A stretch of 5,711 nt of DNA from an uncultured Paracoccaceae bacterium (GTDB taxonomy: Bacteria; Pseudomonadota; Alphaproteobacteria; Rhodobacterales; Rhodobacteraceae), in assembly GCA_937927885.1 (NCBI GenBank), contig CALEZJ010000377.1, positions 1-5,711 on the forward strand, written 5' to 3'. Every line of letters begins with the position of its first letter. Position 1 is the first letter of the stretch. Positions 1-5,711 of this stretch are shown here, piece after piece. The notes below the pieces were generated by a model that worked only from the letters and a program-made list of their open reading frames with translations, made no database searches and had not been told where the DNA came from. Both the position numbers and the translations under genes were made by a program.

Positions 1-254
1 TGCTCGACCTCACGCGCATCCTGGCCGGCCCGGTGGCGGGGCGCACGCTGGCCGATCTGGTCCTGGGCCGCCAGACCGGGCTGACCACCCTGCCCTGGGT
101 CAACCGGCGCGTGCGCAGATGGGAACCCGAACCGCTGCGCTGGCTGGGATTGCGCGGCATGTACGCGCTCTTCGCCGCCGCCGACCGGGCCGAGGCGCGG
201 GGCGGCGGGCCGTCCTGGCTGGCGCGCGCGGGGGCGGCAATCTCCGGACGGTGA
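1..254 (+). CDS. C-terminal end of a FAD-dependent oxidoreductase (DAO family), 5' truncated by the window
   Basis: Only the last 83 or so codons are visible, read in the frame beginning at base 3 and ending at the TGA at 252-254. From about base 39 the translation ([11 protein letters not shown], then LPWVNRR and [11 protein letters not shown], then AADRAEAR and a terminal ISGR) resembles the C-terminus of DAO-type FAD-dependent amine or amino-acid oxidoreductases of Rhodobacteraceae. In that family the AGR-L-ADL helix follows the last FAD-contacting glycine segment, and the [11 protein letters not shown] stretch lies near the end. The substrate cannot be told from this fragment. The first visible residues, [16 protein letters not shown], do not look like the usual DAO segment and instead match the opening motif of family III CoA-transferases (see findings). 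No start codon is in view, and the GTG at 33 is internal. The gene converges on pyrG. Confidence 0.6.
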   Translation, partial: LDLTRILAGPVAGRTLADLVLGRQTGLTTLPWVNRRVRRWEPEPLRWLGLRGMYALFAAADRAEARGGGPSWLARAGAAISGR

Positions 255-284
255 GGGGCCGGGGCGGCCAGACGGCGGGGCGCG

Positions 285-360
285 GTAGGGTGAAACCCCA
301 CCCTACGCACCGGCCGACCGGGTTGCGCTGACGCCGTAGGGTGGGGTTTCACCCCACCCT
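285..360. repeat. Inverted pair of GGGTGGGG-type hairpin repeats between convergent genes
   Basis: A 20-base arm at 335-354, CGTAGGGTGGGGTTTCACCC, is the exact reverse complement of 288-307; a 27-base spacer (308-334) separates them. Each arm is also a hairpin on its own: 285-292 pairs with 299-306 (GTAGGGTG/CACCCTAC), and 338-346 pairs with 352-360 (AGGGTGGGG/CCCCACCCT, loop TTTCA). So the region can fold as two small hairpins or as one long stem. It fills the gap between the oxidoreductase end (254) and the pyrG stop (364). No T-run follows, so any role as a bidirectional terminator is inference. The motif resembles short dispersed repeats seen between genes in this bacterial group, from memory. 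Confidence 0.8.
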
Positions 361-363
361 CCG

Positions 364-2007
364 TCATACCAGTCGGCTCACCTCGACCGCCGCGCGGACG
401 AAATCCTTGAACAGCGGATGCGGGGCGAAGGGTTTCGATTTCAGTTCGGGGTGGAACTGCACGCCGATGAACCAGGGATGCCCCTTGTGCTCGACGATCT
501 CGGGCAGGCGGCCGTCGGGCGACATGCCGGAAAACTGCAACCCGCAGGCTTCCAGCTTGTCGCGATAGCGGATGTCCACCTCATAGCGGTGGCGGTGGCG
601 CTCCTCGATCCTCGTGCTGCCGTAAACCCTCGCCACCAGCGACTCGGGCGTCAGCGCGGCGTCATAGGCGCCCAGTCGCATCGTGCCGCCCTTGTCGTCG
701 CCGACCTTGCGTTCCACCAGATGGTTGCCCTGCACCCATTCCTTCAGGTGATAGACCACCGGCTCGAACCGCTTCGCGCCCTTCTCGTGGTCGAATTCCT
801 CCGAGCCCGCATTGGCGATCCCGGCCAGATTGCGCGCCGCCTCGATCACCGCCATCTGCATGCCCAGGCAGATGCCCAGATAGGGGATGTGGCGCTCGCG
901 CGCCCATTGCGCGGCGCGGATCTTGCCCTCGGTGCCGCGCTCGCCAAAGCCGCCCGGCACCAGGATGGCGTGGAACCCTTCCAGATGCGGCGCCGGATCC
1001 TCGCGCTCGAAGATCTCGGCGTCGATCCATTCCGCCTTGACCCGCACCCGGTTGGCCATGCCGCCATGGGTCAGCGCCTCGGCGATCGACTTGTAGGCGT
1101 CTTCGAGTTGCGTGTACTTGCCGACGACGGCCACCCGCACCTGCCCCTCGGCATTGGTCAGACGGTCCATCACGTCCTCCCATCGCGTCAGGTTGGGGCG
1201 CGGTGCCGGGGTGATCCCGAACGCGTCCAGCACCGCCTGATCGAGGCCCGCCTTGTGGTAGGCCAGCGGCGCCTCGTAGATGGTTTTCAGATCATAGGCC
1301 GGGATCACCGCATCCTTGCGCACGTTGCAAAACAGGGCGATCTTTTCGCGTTCGCGGTCCGGGATCGGGTGTTCGGACCGGCAGACCAGCACATCGGGGG
1401 CCAGACCGATCGACTGCAATTCCTTGACCGAATGCTGCGTCGGCTTGGTCTTCAACTCGCCCGAGGCGGCAAGGTAGGGCAGCAGCGTCAGATGCATCAG
1501 GATGCACTGGCCGCGCGGCCGTTCGTGGATGAACTGGCGGATCGCCTCGAAGAACGGCAGCCCCTCGATGTCGCCCACCGTGCCGCCGATCTCGCACAGC
1601 ATGAAATCGACCTCGTCCGCGCCGATGCGCAGGAAATCCTTGATTTCATTGGTCACATGCGGAACGACCTGAATCGTCTTGCCCAGGTAATCGCCCCGGC
1701 GTTCCTTTTCCAGCACGTTGGAATAGATGCGCCCCGAGGAAATCGAATCGGTCTTGCGCGCGGGCACGCCGGTGAAGCGTTCGTAATGGCCCAGGTCCAG
1801 GTCGGTCTCGGCGCCATCGTCGGTGACAAAGACCTCGCCATGCTCGAACGGCGACATCGTGCCGGGGTCGACGTTCAGATAGGGGTCCAGTTTGCGCAGG
1901 CGGACGGTAAAGCCGCGCGCCTGCAACAGCGCACCCAGAGCCGCCGAGGCGAGGCCCTTGCCAAGGCTCGACACCACCCCGCCGGTGATGAACACATAGC
2001 GCGCCAT
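364..2007 (-). CDS. pyrG: CTP synthase (glutamine-hydrolysing)
   Basis: CTP synthase aminates UTP to CTP using ATP and glutamine; it is the last step of pyrimidine nucleotide synthesis and acts in the cytoplasm. The 547-residue product has full family length. The N-terminal amidoligase domain (about 1-270) carries the SSLGKG ATP loop at 13-18, the metal-site aspartate and glutamate equivalents D71 (in [10 protein letters not shown]) and E139 (in [12 protein letters not shown]), and KTKPTQHSV at 187-194. The class I glutaminase domain (about 290-540) has PGGFGERG at 351-358, nucleophile C380 in GICLGMQ, and H519/E521 in QFHPEL. About four extra residues near 405-417 relative to the E. coli enzyme look lineage-typical. 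The ATG at 2005-2007 gives the conserved [10 protein letters not shown] start and has a GGGGGA stretch upstream; an in-frame TTG 11 codons earlier is unlikely. It lies 132 bases downstream of secG on the same strand. Confidence 0.98.
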   Translation of the reverse strand: MARYVFITGGVVSSLGKGLASAALGALLQARGFTVRLRKLDPYLNVDPGTMSPFEHGEVFVTDDGAETDLDLGHYERFTGVPARKTDSISSGRIYSNVLEKERRGDYLGKTIQVVPHVTNEIKDFLRIGADEVDFMLCEIGGTVGDIEGLPFFEAIRQFIHERPRGQCILMHLTLLPYLAASGELKTKPTQHSVKELQSIGLAPDVLVCRSEHPIPDREREKIALFCNVRKDAVIPAYDLKTIYEAPLAYHKAGLDQAVLDAFGITPAPRPNLTRWEDVMDRLTNAEGQVRVAVVGKYTQLEDAYKSIAEALTHGGMANRVRVKAEWIDAEIFEREDPAPHLEGFHAILVPGGFGERGTEGKIRAAQWARERHIPYLGICLGMQMAVIEAARNLAGIANAGSEEFDHEKGAKRFEPVVYHLKEWVQGNHLVERKVGDDKGGTMRLGAYDAALTPESLVARVYGSTRIEERHRHRYEVDIRYRDKLEACGLQFSGMSPDGRLPEIVEHKGHPWFIGVQFHPELKSKPFAPHPLFKDFVRAAVEVSRLV

Positions 2008-2067
2008 GAAGGAATCCCCCGTGCAGGTTGGAAAAATCAACGGATCACGGGAGTCGAGCCTTAGCGC

Positions 2068-2113
2068 AAAACCCCGTGCTCCGCAACAGGGGACGCAACA
2101 TGCTGCGTCACCC
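2068..2113 (-). terminator. Candidate terminator with an overlapping competing hairpin in the secG-pyrG gap
   Basis: Read on the minus strand, CCCC (2092-2089) can pair with GGGG (2075-2072). The inner pairs GU/AC and GC/GC, with two single bulged T residues, close a GGA loop, and four T residues follow at 2071-2068; this is a modest intrinsic-terminator shape. Just upstream, GGG (2113-2111) plus GACGCA (2109-2104) can pair with TGCGTC (2097-2092) plus CCC (2091-2089), leaving one bulged T. The two stems share the CCCC at 2092-2089 and cannot form together. The structure lies 27 bases after the secG stop and about 60 bases before the pyrG ATG. It could be only a leaky secG terminator, and regulation of pyrG through it is inference. 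Confidence 0.4.
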
Positions 2114-2139
2114 GGGCGTTTGCCCTACAATGAAAAGGG

Positions 2140-2664
2140 TCAGTTCCCCGCCGGAACCGTGGTCGGCGCTGTTTCCGCGGCGCCGGTCTGCGCAGGCGCG
2201 GGCGCCTCGCTCGCCGGGGTTTGCGCAGCAGGTGCCTCGCTGGCGGGCCCCGGAGCGGCAGGCGTTTGGACAACCGGCGGCAGGGTGGGCGCCGTGGTCG
2301 CGGGCGGCAGCGCCGGGGCCGAGCCCGCGGGCGGCAGCAGCGGCGCGGCGGCGCCCGGCGGCAGTTGCACATCCGGCAGGCTCACGTCGGGGCGCGTCGC
2401 GGGGGCCGGCAGGCCGATCCGCTCCAGCACCGAGGTCTCGGCCGAATTCGACGCCGCGATCACCGTCAGCGTCAGCGAGGTGACGATGAAGGCCCCCGCG
2501 AACATCCAGGTCAGCTTGGCCAGCCCGGTCAGCGGCGGACGGCCCGCCTGCGGCCCCATGGAGCCGCCGATGCCCAGACCACCGCCTTCGGACCGCTGAA
2601 GCAGCACGACGCCCATGAGAGCAAGGGCCAGAAGCAGGTGGATGATCAGGACGACGGTCTGCAT
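2140..2664 (-). CDS. secG: Preprotein translocase subunit SecG with a long Pro/Ala-rich tail
   Basis: SecG is the small accessory subunit of the SecYEG channel in the inner membrane and stimulates SecA-driven protein export. The product has 174 residues, longer than typical SecG proteins (about 75-130). Two transmembrane helices, about 3-22 and 52-72, flank the hallmark loop QRSEGGGLGIGGSMG at 23-37, which identifies the family. After about residue 85 the chain becomes a low-complexity Pro/Ala/Thr tail. It contains four exact-spaced 9-residue units starting LPP at 101, 110, 119 and 128, then two ASEAPA units at 141 and 151. The tail has no recognised domain and is probably disordered. The ATG at 2662-2664 has AAAGG 7 bases upstream. 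secG next to pyrG is common in alphaproteobacteria. Confidence 0.95.
   Translation of the reverse strand: MQTVVLIIHLLLALALMGVVLLQRSEGGGLGIGGSMGPQAGRPPLTGLAKLTWMFAGAFIVTSLTLTVIAASNSAETSVLERIGLPAPATRPDVSLPDVQLPPGAAAPLLPPAGSAPALPPATTAPTLPPVVQTPAAPGPASEAPAAQTPASEAPAPAQTGAAETAPTTVPAGN
2257..2364 (-). repeat. Four 27-bp tandem repeat units within the secG tail
   Basis: On the plus strand the octamer GGCGGCAG starts at 2276, 2303, 2330 and 2357, an exact 27-base period. On the coding strand it contributes the CTGCCGCC (Leu-Pro-Pro) core that begins each 9-residue unit of the SecG tail (residues 101-136). The sequence between the cores is degenerate but keeps Ala/Pro/Thr codons. The array is in frame, so changes in copy number would alter tail length without breaking the gene. 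Confidence 0.85.
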
Positions 2665-2691
2665 GATGCGGCCTTTGCAACGGTTCGCGAC

Positions 2692-2720
2692 TATCTATGC
2701 GCAGCCGTCCGGGGGCGCAA
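2692..2720 (-). promoter_or_regulatory. Possible sigma-70-type promoter for secG
   Basis: On the minus strand TTGCGC (2720-2715) and TAGATA (2697-2692) are separated by 17 bases, which would place transcription start near 2685, about 20 bases before the secG ATG. Each hexamer matches only about three consensus positions, and the -35 overlaps a hairpin arm. Spacing and position are the main support. Confidence 0.3.
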
Positions 2721-2725
2721 CCCCC
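2711..2725 (-). terminator. Small G5/C5 hairpin downstream of the DUF6524-like gene
   Basis: GGGGG (2711-2715) and CCCCC (2721-2725) form a perfect 5-bp stem around a 5-base loop, 53 bases after the stop of the upstream minus-strand gene and before secG. Hairpins of this kind commonly follow genes in GC-rich alphaproteobacteria, but no T-run follows on the minus strand, so termination is uncertain. Confidence 0.35.
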
Positions 2726-2739
2726 TTGGCCCGCCGGCC

Positions 2740-2767
2740 GGATCCTTCGCCCCGGATCCTTCGCCCC
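2740..2767. repeat. Perfect tandem duplication of a 14-mer
   Basis: GGATCCTTCGCCCC occurs at 2740-2753 and again immediately at 2754-2767 without mismatch. It lies in the gap between the DUF6524-like gene (stop at 2778-2780) and secG. It looks like a recent slippage duplication, and no function is evident. Confidence 0.9.
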
Positions 2768-2777
2768 GCTCCCCCGG

Positions 2778-3176
2778 TCAGTTCTGGTCGACGTCGTCGA
2801 CGTCGGCCTGCCCGCTGATCCTGCGCCGGAAGATCGACCAGGACAGCCCCACCCCCAGCACCAGCGAGGCGATGATGATGGCGAGCCACTGGTTGATGAC
2901 CGAATTGCCCGCGCTCAGCACGCCCCAGTCGATCAGCACCCAGATCAGCGCCGCGAAGACCGCCGCCACCAGCGCCATGCCGATCGGTCCGATCGAACGC
3001 AGGGTGGCACGCAGATAGATGATGTATCCGATCAGCAGCACCAGCCCCGCCAGCACGGTGACCGGCAGGTTGGCGGTGCCGTTGTCGGACACCCAGCGCA
3101 CGAAATTCCACGGCGTGGGGTTCCAGGTCGCAGTCAGAAGGACAAAGGCGATCAGCCAGCGCACCAGAAAGGTCAT
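2778..3176 (-). CDS. Small four-helix inner-membrane protein, DUF6524-like
   Basis: The 132-residue product is strongly hydrophobic, with likely membrane helices at about 3-17, 38-55, 66-88 and 96-116. A conserved-looking [13 protein letters not shown] segment (16-28) sits after helix 1, and a [13 protein letters not shown] stretch (51-63) lies between helices 2 and 3. The chain ends in a basic RRR (117-119) and an acidic DVDDVD tail, which suggests a cytoplasmic C-terminus. From memory it resembles the Rhodobacteraceae family annotated DUF6524; its function is unknown. The ATG at 3174-3176 is preferred because AAGGA lies 7 bases upstream; an in-frame TTG seven codons earlier lacks conserved sequence. 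The gene is divergent from purA and is followed by secG after 113 bases. Confidence 0.75.
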   Translation of the reverse strand: MTFLVRWLIAFVLLTATWNPTPWNFVRWVSDNGTANLPVTVLAGLVLLIGYIIYLRATLRSIGPIGMALVAAVFAALIWVLIDWGVLSAGNSVINQWLAIIIASLVLGVGLSWSIFRRRISGQADVDDVDQN

Positions 3177-3272
3177 GGGGAAATCCTTGGGTTTCAAAGT
3201 CTCTCCCCTTTGGTGCCAAGCCTGCGGCCTCCTGTCCAGTGCCCAGAACCCCGAGGGCGATCAAATTGCCTG

Positions 3273-3301
3273 TTTCGCTGCCCGGCGCGCGCCGCTATAG
3301 A
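3273..3301 (+). promoter_or_regulatory. Possible purA promoter
   Basis: TATAGA at 3296-3301 is a good -10 match, with TTTCGC at 3273-3278 as a weak -35 after a 17-base spacer. Transcription would start near 3308, giving a leader of about 27 bases that contains the ribosome site AGGA at 3325-3328. No PurR-like or other operator palindrome was recognised in the 158-base divergent gap. Confidence 0.4.
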
Positions 3302-3334
3302 ACGCGGGGTTTTCCTAGCCGGACAGGAAGTAGC

Positions 3335-4633
3335 ATGGCCAACGTGGTTGTCGTGGGCGCCCAATGGGGCGACGAGGGCAAGGGCAAGATCGTCGACTGG
3401 CTTTCAGAGCGCGCCGACGTGATCGCGCGCTTTCAGGGCGGGCACAATGCGGGCCACACGCTGGTCATCGACGGCAAGGTCTACAAGCTGAACGCCCTGC
3501 CCTCGGGGGTCGTGCGCGGCGGCAAGCTTTCGGTGATCGGCAATGGCGTGGTGCTGGACCCCTGGCATCTGGTGTCCGAGATCGCGAAGATCCGCGAGCA
3601 AGGGGTCGAGATCAATCCCGACTGCCTGATGATCGCCGAGAACACTCCGCTGATCCTGCCCTATCACGGCGAACTGGACCGCGCGCGCGAGGCGCATGCC
3701 GCGGGCTCGGGCGCCAAGATCGGCACCACCGGCCGCGGCATCGGCCCCTGTTACGAGGACAAGGTGGGCCGCCGCGTGGTGCGTGTCGCCGATCTGGCCG
3801 ATCCCGCCACGCTGGAACTGCGCGTTGACCGCGCGCTGGTGCACCACAACGCGCTGCGCGCCGGGCTGGGGCTGGACCCCATCGACCGGCAGGCGACCAT
3901 CGACATGCTCAACGCCATCGCGCCGCAGATCCTGCCCTATGCCGCCCCGGTCTGGAAGGTGATGAACGACCTGCGCCGCGCCGGAAAGCGCATCCTGTTC
4001 GAGGGCGCGCAGGGCAGCCTTCTGGACATCGATTTCGGCACCTATCCCTATGTCACCTCGTCCAACGTGATCGCCGGACAGGCGGCGACGGGCGTGGGCC
4101 TTGGCCCGAACGCCATCGACTATGTGCTGGGGATCGTGAAGGCCTATACCACCCGCGTCGGCGAGGGTCCCTTCCCCACCGAACTCAAGGACGACGACGG
4201 CGAAAGGCTGGGCCAGCGCGGGCATGAATTCGGCACCGTGACGGGGCGCAAGCGCCGCTGCGGCTGGTTCGATGCGGCGCTGGTGCGCCAGACCTGCGCG
4301 ATTTCCGGCATCAACGGCATCTCGCTGACCAAGCTCGACGTGCTCGACGGGTTCGAGACGCTGAAGATCTGCGTGGCCTATGACCTCGACGGCGAGCGGC
4401 TGGATTACCTGCCCACCGCCGCCGACCAGCAGGCCCGCTGCACGCCGATCTACGAGGAAATGCCGGGCTGGTCGGAATCGACCGAAGGCGCGCGCTCGTG
4501 GAACGACCTGCCGGGCAATGCGGTCAAATATGTGCGCCGGATCGAGGAGCTGATCCAGTGCCCGGTGGCGATGGTCTCGACCTCGCCCGAGCGCGAGGAC
4601 ACCATCCTCGTCACCGACCCCTTCGTGGACTGA
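3335..4633 (+). CDS. purA: Adenylosuccinate synthetase
   Basis: This enzyme joins IMP and aspartate using GTP to form adenylosuccinate, the first committed step from IMP to AMP, in the cytoplasm. The 432-residue product has normal bacterial length. Visible motifs are WGDEGKGK at 11-18 with catalytic D13, GGHNAGHT at 35-42 with catalytic H41, the IMP-binding [14 protein letters not shown] at 130-143, FEGAQG at 222-227, TSSN at 241-244, [12 protein letters not shown] at 302-313 and TKLDVLDG at 332-339. The C-terminal TSPERED at 416-422 lies in the nucleotide-base pocket region. The ATG at 3335 starts the conserved [12 protein letters not shown] and has AGGA six bases upstream. An in-frame extension to 3239 is not family sequence. 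The gene is followed 4 bases later by the DUF2842 gene, probably on the same transcript. Confidence 0.98.
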   Translation: MANVVVVGAQWGDEGKGKIVDWLSERADVIARFQGGHNAGHTLVIDGKVYKLNALPSGVVRGGKLSVIGNGVVLDPWHLVSEIAKIREQGVEINPDCLMIAENTPLILPYHGELDRAREAHAAGSGAKIGTTGRGIGPCYEDKVGRRVVRVADLADPATLELRVDRALVHHNALRAGLGLDPIDRQATIDMLNAIAPQILPYAAPVWKVMNDLRRAGKRILFEGAQGSLLDIDFGTYPYVTSSNVIAGQAATGVGLGPNAIDYVLGIVKAYTTRVGEGPFPTELKDDDGERLGQRGHEFGTVTGRKRRCGWFDAALVRQTCAISGINGISLTKLDVLDGFETLKICVAYDLDGERLDYLPTAADQQARCTPIYEEMPGWSESTEGARSWNDLPGNAVKYVRRIEELIQCPVAMVSTSPEREDTILVTDPFVD

Positions 4634-4637
4634 TCCG

Positions 4638-4865
4638 ATGGCGCTGTCCTACCGCACCCGCCGCCGCCTGTCCCTTGTGGTCCTGATCGTGGCGCTGCCC
4701 GCCTATATCGTGGCGGCCGTGTCGCTGGTCGGCCTCTTCGACCGGCCCCCCTTCCTTCTGGAACTGGCGATCTATGTCGGGCTGGGCGTGGTCTGGGCGA
4801 TTCCCCTGAAAGCCGTGTTCAAGGGGGTCGGCCAGGGCGATCCGGACGACCGGAACCGGGGCTGA
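4638..4865 (+). CDS. DUF2842 family small membrane protein
   Basis: The 75-residue product has a basic start (YRTRRRLS), two membrane helices at about 12-33 and 39-60, and a short hydrophilic end rich in D and R. The pattern VVGLFDRPPFLLELAIYVGLGVVWA-like (segment 30-53) and the FKGVGQGDPD end fit the alphaproteobacterial DUF2842 family, which has no established function. The basic N-terminus suggests both ends face the cytoplasm. The ATG lies 4 bases after the purA stop with no strong ribosome site, so expression is probably coupled to purA. The following terminator would close this two-gene transcript. Confidence 0.85.
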   Translation: MALSYRTRRRLSLVVLIVALPAYIVAAVSLVGLFDRPPFLLELAIYVGLGVVWAIPLKAVFKGVGQGDPDDRNRG

Positions 4866-4901
4866 CCCGCGGGCCGGTCCAGCCTTTCCCCCCCGAAACC
4901 C

Positions 4902-4936
4902 AAAGGGCCGCGCGGTCACCCGCGCGGCCCTTTCTT
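4902..4936. terminator. Strong intrinsic terminator, probably bidirectional
   Basis: AAAGGGCCGCGCGG (4902-4915) and CCGCGCGGCCCTTT (4920-4933) form a perfect 14-bp stem with a TCAC loop. The T-rich foot (TTTCTT) serves plus-strand transcripts, and the AAA foot on the other side serves minus-strand transcripts. It sits between the DUF2842 stop (4865) and the stop of the convergent minus-strand gene (4952), so it can end both. Confidence 0.93.
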
Positions 4937-4951
4937 GCGGTCCAGACCGGT

Positions 4952-5711
4952 TCAGCGCCCGGCGAAATCGCGCGCCCGGGCGCCGAAATCCGACTCGGCC
5001 GCCAGTTCGAATTGCCCCCGGCGCGAGCGCTGCAGCACCCCGTTGCGCATCAACAGGCCAAAGGTGCGCAGCAGGTTCTCGCGCGAGCGGGTCATCGGCA
5101 GGCCGGTGCCCACGACATGGCGCATCACCTGCGGGCGGGTGAATTCCTCGGCCCCCTCGATATGGGTGACATAGGCTGCGGCGGCCTCGGTCAGTTCGGC
5201 CAGCGTGGTCAGGTGCATCGGCGCGACAAAATCGCCAAAGCCCTTGCCGCGCGGGGCGGCGGGGGCGGGCTGATCCTCGTCGAACAGATCCTCCATCGCC
5301 AGCGACCCGGTGTTGATGCGGCGCGGGCGGATGATCTCGGTTTCCGCCGGACGGTCGATGCGCTGTTCGCTGACCAGCACCAACGGCGGCTGGGCGTTGC
5401 GCGGGCGCTCGGTGCGCTGCGCCTGCGGGCGCGCGGGGCGGCGCGGCGCGCCATCGTCGGCCATCGGGGCCGAGGGGCGCACGCTGCGCTCCAGATCCTG
5501 CCGATAGCGGGCGATTTCCTCCTGTTCGACCTGGTCGGCGTCGCGCGCGGTGCCGGCTTCCTCGTCGGCGCGGGTGGCGACGACGGCGGCCTTCAGATGC
5601 GAAAAGGTCGACTGGCGGCGCTGCGATTCCGCGCCCGAAAGCTGGCTGTCGGTCTGGCTGATCAGCCGGTCCACCGCCGCCGGGTCGACATAGCCCTTGC
5701 GCACCAGCAGC
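4952..5711 (-). CDS. Conserved hypothetical protein, N-terminus beyond the window
   Basis: The frame runs from the right edge, where the visible start reads LLVRKGYVDPAAVDRLI, to the stop at 4952-4954, giving 252 residues in view. The GTG at 5704-5702 is internal because the frame continues outward as Leu-Leu. Three parts can be seen: a charged helical N-terminal part (5711 to about 5490, with HLKAAVVATRADEEAG and QVEQEEIARYRQDLE); a Pro/Arg-rich, probably disordered middle (about 5490-5230); and a compact C-terminal part (about 5212-5000). The last part has helices around LTEAAAAYVTHIEG and FTRPQVMRHV, then ENLLRTFGLLMRNGVLQRSRRGQFEL, which looks like a winged-helix recognition helix and wing. 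I recall similar proteins as Rhodobacteraceae hypotheticals, but no function is established. A DNA-binding role is inference only. Confidence 0.75.
   Translation of the reverse strand, partial: LLVRKGYVDPAAVDRLISQTDSQLSGAESQRRQSTFSHLKAAVVATRADEEAGTARDADQVEQEEIARYRQDLERSVRPSAPMADDGAPRRPARPQAQRTERPRNAQPPLVLVSEQRIDRPAETEIIRPRRINTGSLAMEDLFDEDQPAPAAPRGKGFGDFVAPMHLTTLAELTEAAAAYVTHIEGAEEFTRPQVMRHVVGTGLPMTRSRENLLRTFGLLMRNGVLQRSRRGQFELAAESDFGARARDFAGR

Noticed and set aside
33..254. A separate 73-residue gene starting at GTG 33
   Set aside because: The frame is open to the left edge and the encoded sequence is a family C-terminus, so this is the end of a longer gene.
2008..2040. 11-codon N-terminal extension of PyrG from a TTG
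   Set aside because: The added residues are not part of the family, and the ATG at 2007 gives the conserved [10 protein letters not shown] start.
2012..2055. Two GANTC (CcrM-type) sites in the pyrG leader, at 2012-2016 and 2051-2055
   Set aside because: GANTC also occurs inside pyrG (for example near 1670 and 1742), so there is no visible enrichment to support methylation control.
418..2064. 548-codon open frame on the plus strand, antisense to pyrG
   Set aside because: It mirrors the whole pyrG gene and its translation is rich in R, H, L, A, D and Q with no recognisable motif. Long antisense open frames are expected opposite GC-rich genes with strong third-position bias.
2221..3018. 265-codon plus-strand frame across secG and the DUF6524-like gene
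   Set aside because: It crosses two well-supported minus-strand genes and their gap, and its Q/R/G-rich translation is typical of a shadow frame.
3177..3197. Seven-codon extension of the DUF6524-like protein from a TTG
   Set aside because: The downstream ATG has a well-placed AAGGA, which itself lies inside the extension; the extra residues are polar and look non-coding.
3404..4225. 273-codon open frame on the minus strand, antisense to purA
   Set aside because: It lies wholly within purA, shows shadow-frame composition, and has no family motif or ribosome site.

Overview
The window is a GC-rich stretch of an alphaproteobacterial chromosome. It most likely comes from the Rhodobacteraceae/Paracoccaceae (the Paracoccus-Rhodobacter group). 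The evidence is the wording of the CTP synthase and adenylosuccinate synthetase, the small DUF2842 and DUF6524-like membrane proteins, and a lineage-type hypothetical protein at the right edge. No phage, IS, CRISPR or tRNA/rRNA sequence was recognised. This is housekeeping DNA, with interest mainly in its intergenic structures and repeats.

Layout. Positions 1-254 (+) hold the 3' end of a FAD-dependent (DAO-type) oxidoreductase; its first visible residues look oddly like a family III CoA-transferase. Positions 255-363 are a convergent gap filled by an inverted pair of GGGTGGGG-type hairpins. On the minus strand three genes follow, read right to left: a four-helix membrane protein resembling DUF6524 (3176-2778), secG (2664-2140) and pyrG (2007-364). 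From a divergent gap at 3177-3334 the plus strand carries purA (3335-4633), then 4 bases later a DUF2842 membrane protein (4638-4865). A perfect 14-bp stem terminator (4902-4933) separates these from a convergent minus-strand gene (4952 to beyond 5711), which encodes a partly disordered protein of unknown function with a possible C-terminal winged-helix fold.

Functionally, pyrG makes CTP from UTP and purA commits IMP to AMP, so both nucleotide branches are represented. SecG belongs to the SecYEG protein export channel. secG next to pyrG is a familiar alphaproteobacterial arrangement. I found no convincing new multi-gene system. The observations most worth a second look are two mutually exclusive hairpins in the secG-pyrG gap (attenuator-like), an exact 27-bp periodic repeat in the secG tail, and the hybrid-looking start of the left-edge gene.
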